NCBI GenBank assembly: GCA_948847595.1
Contig: CAQOGY010000032.1
Coordinates: 1 to 9,900 of the forward strand
Direction of reading: 5' to 3'
Source of the DNA: an uncultured Bacteroides sp.
GTDB lineage: Bacteria > Bacteroidota > Bacteroidia > Bacteroidales > Bacteroidaceae
Length of the DNA: 9,900 nt
Position numbers and translations under genes: made by a program. The notes under the pieces were generated by a model. That model was not told the origin of the DNA, did not search any database, and worked only from the letters and a program-made list of their open reading frames with translations. This document shows, in pieces, positions 5,938-9,900 of the stretch (position 1 is the stretch's first letter; the number at the start of each line of letters is the position of its first letter).

Positions 5938-8085
5938 ATGAAAAGAAATTTACTTAAAACATTGCTCGTGGCCGTCGGATTGGCCATGGGAAGTAACTCT
6001 ATGGCAAAAATAAATACGCATACAGTTACTTTGGATCCTGCAACCTCCAATTTCTTCATTGATGACAGTCGAATTACATCATCTGTCGTAGAAGAAAACA
6101 ATGAAAGCGTAATTCAATTTCTTTGTGCCGGCAACGCACAAAATGGATATAGTTTTTCCCACTGTAATTTTTCAGAGTTGTTACCCAAAGAAATAAAGAT
6201 TAACAAACTAACATTCGACATTGACTACTATAACACAAACGGAGGACGTGCTATACTTACTGTCGGAGACGCTTCTGTACGAGGAACAACCGGCGGAAGT
6301 TCTAAAGTTACCTATAATTCAACAGGAGCAATCTTTGCCATTGGAAGTGACAAAAACAATGCACTTATTAATGGAGCGAAAAAAGCATTGGCCGATTATA
6401 CAAATAAATGGATGCATATTACTCTTACAGTTAATTTGACAAACAAAAAAATAAATTATACCATAAAAGAAAAATCAAACGATAATTTAATAGCAGAAAC
6501 AACAGATGCGTCTTTTTATTCACCTGATAACGTGAATAATTGCACTCAAATAGACCTATTCGGTTATATAAACAACAGCAATTGTGCAAAAATCGGTAAA
6601 GTCAACATATCAGTAGAATATGAAGAAGCCGCTTTTGCTAACTATACAATAAAATATGTTGATACTGAGGGCAAAACTATTGATAAAGAAACCCGTATAG
6701 CCAATGGTCTTGTTGGAGAAACCACCACACTGACAGACTCCGACAAGTTGCCATTTATAACTGAAGACGGTACTAAAAAATACATCTATGTTAATGATGA
6801 CGCAGAGACTCAAACTATCGCAGAAGATGGTTCAACCATAGTTACCGTTACATTCCGTGAAGCTGCGACTTGGAACTATACCGTAAATACCGTTGTAGCA
6901 GGAAATACCAATAAAATCGCCGAAGGTTCTGACTTTGAAGAAGAGATTGCCTATGTAAACTATCCACGCTATTATAATATTGACGGAATCCTATATTCAC
7001 ATGAAGCCAAAGGTAACAACGGATATTATTCACATAGCTTCACGATAAAATCAAACAATCAAATAGAAAATATCAATGGATATCAAGCAGTAAAAGAGAA
7101 TATAGTATATTATAATGAAGCTGAGTCTATCAACGGATTGACAATGTCTTCTGCCGCTAATTCAGACATCCGTTGCTCTAATGGAAAATGCGCTTACAAC
7201 GCAAACGAGGAAGCTGTAGCAATCGTTACTCTACCAGCCGGCAAATATAGGCTTTATACTTCCATTTGGGGAAGTGCCGGAACTGAATTCATATTCAAAG
7301 CAAATGATGTAAAAATAGAATCTTCTTATATTTGTAGTGATAAAGATCCCGGTACAAGCGGATTGTTCGCAAGTAAAGGCTATATACAAGATTATGAAAG
7401 CAAAGAGTTTACACTCTCAACAGAGACAGCCATAACTCTTGAAACAACAACAGACGGAAGTCGTGGCATAGACTTTATCTATATCCAGAGAACAGGCGAT
7501 GCCACAGAGACCGTATCAGTCACAGACGCAGGTATGGCTACATACTGCCCGGCAGTGGCATTGGATTTCACCGGCGCCACAAAGATTGCGGCATATAAGG
7601 CAAGTGTAAGCGGAAACACAGTGACACTGACTAAGGTCAGCACGGTGGCCGCAGGCGAGGGAGTGCTGATCCGCGCGCTCAATGACGCTGCGACTACGGA
7701 AGACATCGTCATAGCTGCCGAGGCCGAAAGCAATGCCGGAAACGACTTTACAGGCGTACAAGCTGAGACCACACTGAACGAGACCGATGGAGAATACACC
7801 AACTATGTGCTCTCGAAAGAGGGTGAGACCGTGGGCTTCTTCAAAGCCAGACCCGAAGCAGACGGAGGTACAAAGCTCGCGGCAGGCAAGGCATACCTGA
7901 AAGTGCTCACGACAAACGCCGCCAAAGGCATAAAGGTAATCTTCGACGGAGAGACCACAGGCATCGGCACGATAAAGGACAACACCGCGAAAGACAACGC
8001 AATATACAACCTCAACGGACAGCGTGTAGCCTCTCCGGAGAAAGGCCTGTATATCATGAACGGCAAGAAGATTATAGTGAAATAA
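5938..8085 (+). CDS. Secreted multidomain protein with Bacteroidales C-terminal sorting-like tail, 715 aa
   Basis: The start is set at 5938 because it yields a clear signal peptide: MKRN, a hydrophobic stretch LLKTLLVAVGLAMG, and likely cleavage after SMA at residue 23. Residues about 28-230 are beta-rich and resemble a LamG/concanavalin-like sandwich. About 236-308 (NYTIKYVDTEGKTI to TVTFREA) resemble a MucBP-type repeat. About 386-520 (YYNEAESING, PAGKYRLYTSIWG, IDFIYIQR) look like a CBM6/35-like jelly roll. Residues 521-670 are a C-terminal beta module common in Bacteroidales secreted proteins, and 686-715 end in AIYNLNGQRV and GLYIMNGKKIIVK, like a type A sorting tail of the type IX secretion system. 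No catalytic domain is seen, so glycan or surface binding is the best guess. Codons after about 7498 are visibly richer in G and C than those before. It is probably co-transcribed with the small gene at 8145. Confidence 0.85.
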   Translation: MKRNLLKTLLVAVGLAMGSNSMAKINTHTVTLDPATSNFFIDDSRITSSVVEENNESVIQFLCAGNAQNGYSFSHCNFSELLPKEIKINKLTFDIDYYNTNGGRAILTVGDASVRGTTGGSSKVTYNSTGAIFAIGSDKNNALINGAKKALADYTNKWMHITLTVNLTNKKINYTIKEKSNDNLIAETTDASFYSPDNVNNCTQIDLFGYINNSNCAKIGKVNISVEYEEAAFANYTIKYVDTEGKTIDKETRIANGLVGETTTLTDSDKLPFITEDGTKKYIYVNDDAETQTIAEDGSTIVTVTFREAATWNYTVNTVVAGNTNKIAEGSDFEEEIAYVNYPRYYNIDGILYSHEAKGNNGYYSHSFTIKSNNQIENINGYQAVKENIVYYNEAESINGLTMSSAANSDIRCSNGKCAYNANEEAVAIVTLPAGKYRLYTSIWGSAGTEFIFKANDVKIESSYICSDKDPGTSGLFASKGYIQDYESKEFTLSTETAITLETTTDGSRGIDFIYIQRTGDATETVSVTDAGMATYCPAVALDFTGATKIAAYKASVSGNTVTLTKVSTVAAGEGVLIRALNDAATTEDIVIAAEAESNAGNDFTGVQAETTLNETDGEYTNYVLSKEGETVGFFKARPEADGGTKLAAGKAYLKVLTTNAAKGIKVIFDGETTGIGTIKDNTAKDNAIYNLNGQRVASPEKGLYIMNGKKIIVK

Positions 8086-8144
8086 ACGGCAAGCGTACAA
8101 TATCGGAATATAAAATCAACAAACAACAAATAAAAACAAGCAAT

Positions 8145-8330
8145 ATGAAAAAGCAATATATGACACCCCTAACAGAGGTAATGACGATAGAGACTGAACA
8201 GATAATGGCAGCAAGCATAATGTTCGACGAGAGCGGAAACACCGGCTCGGCCATATTCGGCGACGGACACGCGAGTGGCGAGGGTCTGTCGAAAGACCAT
8301 CTCGACCTCTGGGGAGATGACGAAGAATAA
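8145..8330 (+). CDS. Small acidic Bacteroidales peptide, 61 aa
   Basis: The product begins MKKQYMTPLTEVMTIETEQIMAAS, a pattern seen in many small Bacteroidales proteins (MKKxYxxP, then a helix, then a short small-residue motif). The rest is rich in Gly, Asp and Glu (ESGNTGSAIFGDGHASGEG) and ends WGDDEE. There is no hydrophobic signal core. The division into a conserved leader-like head and a variable acidic tail recalls precursor peptides, but no maturation enzyme is in the window and no core cysteines are present. The gene begins 59 bases after the secreted protein and shares its direction, with an A-rich upstream region suited to Bacteroidetes translation. Its composition matches the GC-richer 3' end of that gene. 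The function is unknown. Confidence 0.75.
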   Translation: MKKQYMTPLTEVMTIETEQIMAASIMFDESGNTGSAIFGDGHASGEGLSKDHLDLWGDDEE

Positions 8331-8346
8331 AACGTTTTTTTTAAAA

Positions 8347-8420
8347 GGTAGAGAGCTACCGGTTGGAGAATATGGTCTCGAGAGAGACTGGATTTAAAGA
8401 AAAACACAACGTTTGTTGTG
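8347..8420 (+). other. Two small hairpins in the 3' region after the peptide gene
   Basis: GGTAG-AGAG-CTACC (8347-8360) and CACAAC-GTTT-GTTGTG (8405-8420) are short perfect stems between the peptide gene and the main terminator. Neither has a T run. They may protect the 3' end of the transcript or be incidental. Confidence 0.35.
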
Positions 8421-8440
8421 ATTAATTAAAAGTGAAAATG

Positions 8441-8476
8441 AAAATGCGGCTGCCCGTGATGGGCAGCCGCATTTTT
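8441..8476. terminator. Strong bidirectional intrinsic terminator
   Basis: AAAATGCGGCTGCCC (8441-8455) pairs perfectly with GGGCAGCCGCATTTT (8461-8475) around the loop GTGAT, and the T run reaches 8476. The A/T arms make it work in both directions. It lies between the plus-strand peptide gene and the convergent pyrE/SRPBCC operon, so it probably ends both. Confidence 0.9.
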
Positions 8477-8538
8477 ATGTGCTATAAAACAATGTTTTCT
8501 CTCTCCACCGGCCTGTGGTATGGGAATGAGCCGCACGA

Positions 8539-8952
8539 TTATTCGTAAGGCACCATCGCCAGCGCATCGGCGATCTTTTCAAGACCGTCGCGCAACGGCC
8601 CGGACACCATTCCCTTTATAAACGGGTTGATGTCGGCTTCGAGCGTTAACTTCATCTTGCTCGAAGTGTCGGTCACGGGCAGCACCTGTATCCACAGGTA
8701 GAAAGGGATTGGCGACTGTACGGCCTCAAACTTCACGCACTTCGGCTCCTCACGGCTTATTATCTGCATGCGCAACTCGCCCACGGGAGCCACGTTCACA
8801 CTCACAGAGTCGTGGTCGAAACGGAAATCCTTGACCTTGTCTTCGGGCACGCGGTCGCGCACCTTCTCCAGATTTTCCAAGTTGCTGATACCATTGTACA
8901 CCGCCGTTTGCGAATAAGGTATCTGCTTTATGCTGCTTTCAAATTTACTCAT
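8539..8952 (-). CDS. SRPBCC (START/polyketide cyclase-like) protein, 137 aa
   Basis: The length, the MSKFESSIKQIPYSQTAVYNGISNLENL opening and the closing amphipathic helix (GPLRDGLEKIADALAM) suit the SRPBCC helix-grip fold, a hydrophobic ligand-binding barrel. Proteins like this commonly follow pyrE in Bacteroidetes, which supports the call; the ligand is unknown. No signal peptide is seen, so it is cytoplasmic. It starts 48 bases after the pyrE stop, with no promoter box of its own in the gap, so it is likely the second gene of that operon. Transcription would end at the terminator at 8441-8475. The gene is intact and GC-richer than the island to the left, as expected of core chromosome. Confidence 0.85.
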   Translation of the reverse strand: MSKFESSIKQIPYSQTAVYNGISNLENLEKVRDRVPEDKVKDFRFDHDSVSVNVAPVGELRMQIISREEPKCVKFEAVQSPIPFYLWIQVLPVTDTSSKMKLTLEADINPFIKGMVSGPLRDGLEKIADALAMVPYE

Positions 8953-9000
8953 AGGACATGATTTTTAATTAACATGGTATTCCAGCCTGTCCGAGATATC

Positions 9001-9633
9001 TTACTTACGCCACTCGGCAGGATTGCTCCGCCACTCGTTAAGCACCTCTATGTCGGCATCGGCGATATAGCCTGTGGCCGCCGCGCGAGCCACCACATGA
9101 TCGTAGTCGGTAAGCGTCACGAGCTTCACACCGGCATCGGCAAACGCCTTCTCTGCCACCGGGAAGCCGTAAGTATAAGAAGCCACCATGCCCACTACAT
9201 CGCAACCATGCTTGCGCAGAGCCTCAACGGCTTTCAGGCTGCTGCCTCCCGTGGAGATGAGATCTTCTACTACAACCACTTTTGCGCCGGGTTCGAGATC
9301 GCCCTCGATAAGGTTTTCCATACCGTGATCTTTCGGCTTGCTGCGCACGTAGGCAAAGGGCAGGTTCAGCTCGTCGGCCACCAGCGCCCCTTGGGCAATG
9401 GCGCCCGTCGCCACTCCGGCCACGGCCTCTACGCCGGGAAAGTTCTCCTGTATGGCATGGCACAGTTCGAGCTTCACGAAGGTGCGCAGGCCGGTATATG
9501 ACAGAGTCTTGCGATTGTCGCAATAGAAAGGCGACTTCCATCCAGATGCCCATGTAAACGGATTACCGGGCTGCAACTTTATGGCTTTGATGTCGAGCAG
9601 TTTCGACGCGAAAATGTTTTTAATTGTATCCAT
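9001..9633 (-). CDS. pyrE: Orotate phosphoribosyltransferase, 210 aa
   Basis: PyrE joins orotate with PRPP to make orotidine monophosphate, the fifth step of de novo pyrimidine synthesis, in the cytoplasm. The PRPP-binding motif VVVVEDLISTGGS is at residues 119-131. The catalytic-loop lysine region RSKPKDHG is at 97-104, and the substrate-binding start FTWASGWKSPFYCDNR at 26-41. The length agrees with the family. The start at 9633 (MDTIKNIFASKL) was chosen over an in-frame ATG at 9744: the family N-terminus begins there, the 37 extra residues look non-coding, and the -7 box at 9742-9749 overlaps the upstream ATG. The SRPBCC gene follows 48 bases downstream in the same operon. Nothing is truncated or unusual. 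Confidence 0.96.
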   Translation of the reverse strand: MDTIKNIFASKLLDIKAIKLQPGNPFTWASGWKSPFYCDNRKTLSYTGLRTFVKLELCHAIQENFPGVEAVAGVATGAIAQGALVADELNLPFAYVRSKPKDHGMENLIEGDLEPGAKVVVVEDLISTGGSSLKAVEALRKHGCDVVGMVASYTYGFPVAEKAFADAGVKLVTLTDYDHVVARAAATGYIADADIEVLNEWRSNPAEWRK

Positions 9634-9698
9634 ATCTATTATATTTTGATGTTTATTTTCATTATCGTTCAGGCGGTACGCATCGGTACATGCTTGCG

Positions 9699-9723
9699 GT
9701 CCGGAGCGCTGCCGCTTACGGAC
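9699..9723 (-). promoter_or_regulatory. Hairpin in the pyrE leader
   Basis: In the minus-strand transcript, GTCCG pairs with CGGAC (9723-9719 with 9703-9699), and inside it AGCG pairs with CGCT around GCAG, forming one composite stem. It lies within the first part of the predicted leader of about 100 bases before the pyrE start. Leader control of pyrimidine genes is known in other bacteria, but no T run or leader peptide is visible here. Confidence 0.3.
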
Positions 9724-9741
9724 ATCAACCGTATACGCATG

Positions 9742-9749
9742 CAAAATTA
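9742..9749 (-). promoter_or_regulatory. -7 box of the pyrE promoter
   Basis: TAATTTTG on the minus strand matches TAnnTTTG. A weak -33 candidate (TTTC, 9776-9773) lies 23 bases further up. The predicted transcription start near 9735 supports translation from 9633. Confidence 0.55.
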
Positions 9750-9900
9750 CAGAAAATCTCTGGAATAACCTCGAAAAACGGGAGAAATGGCGCTAAACGA
9801 CTTAATATCAGAGTTGTTACGGTGTCAAATAATGACAAGCCGAAGAATCGGAAAACGCAAAGAAAAGCGGATTTAAGAAGAAGAATGGTTTGCAAATCAT
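9750..9900. other. No recognisable gene at the right edge
   Basis: Apart from the possible pyrE -33 region, this stretch shows only very short open frames on either strand. A partial gene entering from the right could not be identified. Confidence 0.4.

Noticed and set aside
7516..8100. Minus-strand 194-residue frame, and other long frames at 7479-8156
   Set aside because: These are antisense shadows of the GC-richer, repetitive 3' part of the secreted-protein gene; no recognisable motifs.
8974..9501. Plus-strand 175-residue frame opposite pyrE
   Set aside because: It is antisense to a firmly identified pyrE and has no recognised motif.
9634..9744. pyrE start at 9744
   Set aside because: The family N-terminus begins at 9633, and the -7 box overlaps the upstream ATG.

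Overview
The window looks like a chromosomal segment of a Bacteroidales bacterium (Bacteroidaceae, Prevotellaceae or Muribaculaceae; the sequence does not separate these). The grounds are TAnnTTTG-type -7 promoter boxes, AT-rich and Shine-Dalgarno-poor start regions, a secreted protein with a C-terminal NLNGQRV...GLYIMNGKKIIVK tail, a small MKKQYMTPLTEV peptide gene, and pyrE followed by an SRPBCC protein.

Left part (1-5260), an AT-rich accessory region. It opens with a 5'-truncated sigma-54 (NtrC/RteB-like) activator on the minus strand, broken inside its Walker A motif. Next come a plus-strand pair, a WG-repeat protein (375-1586) and an unrecognised 107-aa protein (1597-1920). A convergent minus-strand pair follows: KilA-N (2790-3608) and a LEM-3/COG3680-like GIY-YIG nuclease (1981-2736). 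About 400 bases without a gene precede a minus-strand DUF4143-type AAA ATPase (4004-5257). The ATPase promoter is bracketed by two near-identical GCCAA-NN-TTGGC palindromes, a probable operator pair. The KilA-N/GIY-YIG combination and the broken regulator suggest an integrated or decayed mobile/defence island.

Middle (5260-8500). A TAnnTTTG box at 5574-5581 is followed by a leader of about 350 nt with several hairpins and a T-poor stretch. It precedes a 715-aa secreted multidomain protein (5938-8085), whose base composition changes sharply where the conserved C-terminal module begins. A 61-aa acidic peptide gene (8145-8330) follows in the same direction. A strong bidirectional terminator at 8441-8475 closes the unit.

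Right part (8539-9900), core chromosome. pyrE (orotate phosphoribosyltransferase, start placed at 9633) and an SRPBCC protein form a minus-strand operon, with a promoter and a leader hairpin upstream of pyrE. Nothing was recognised in 9750-9900.

No rRNA, tRNA, CRISPR array or complete insertion sequence was seen.
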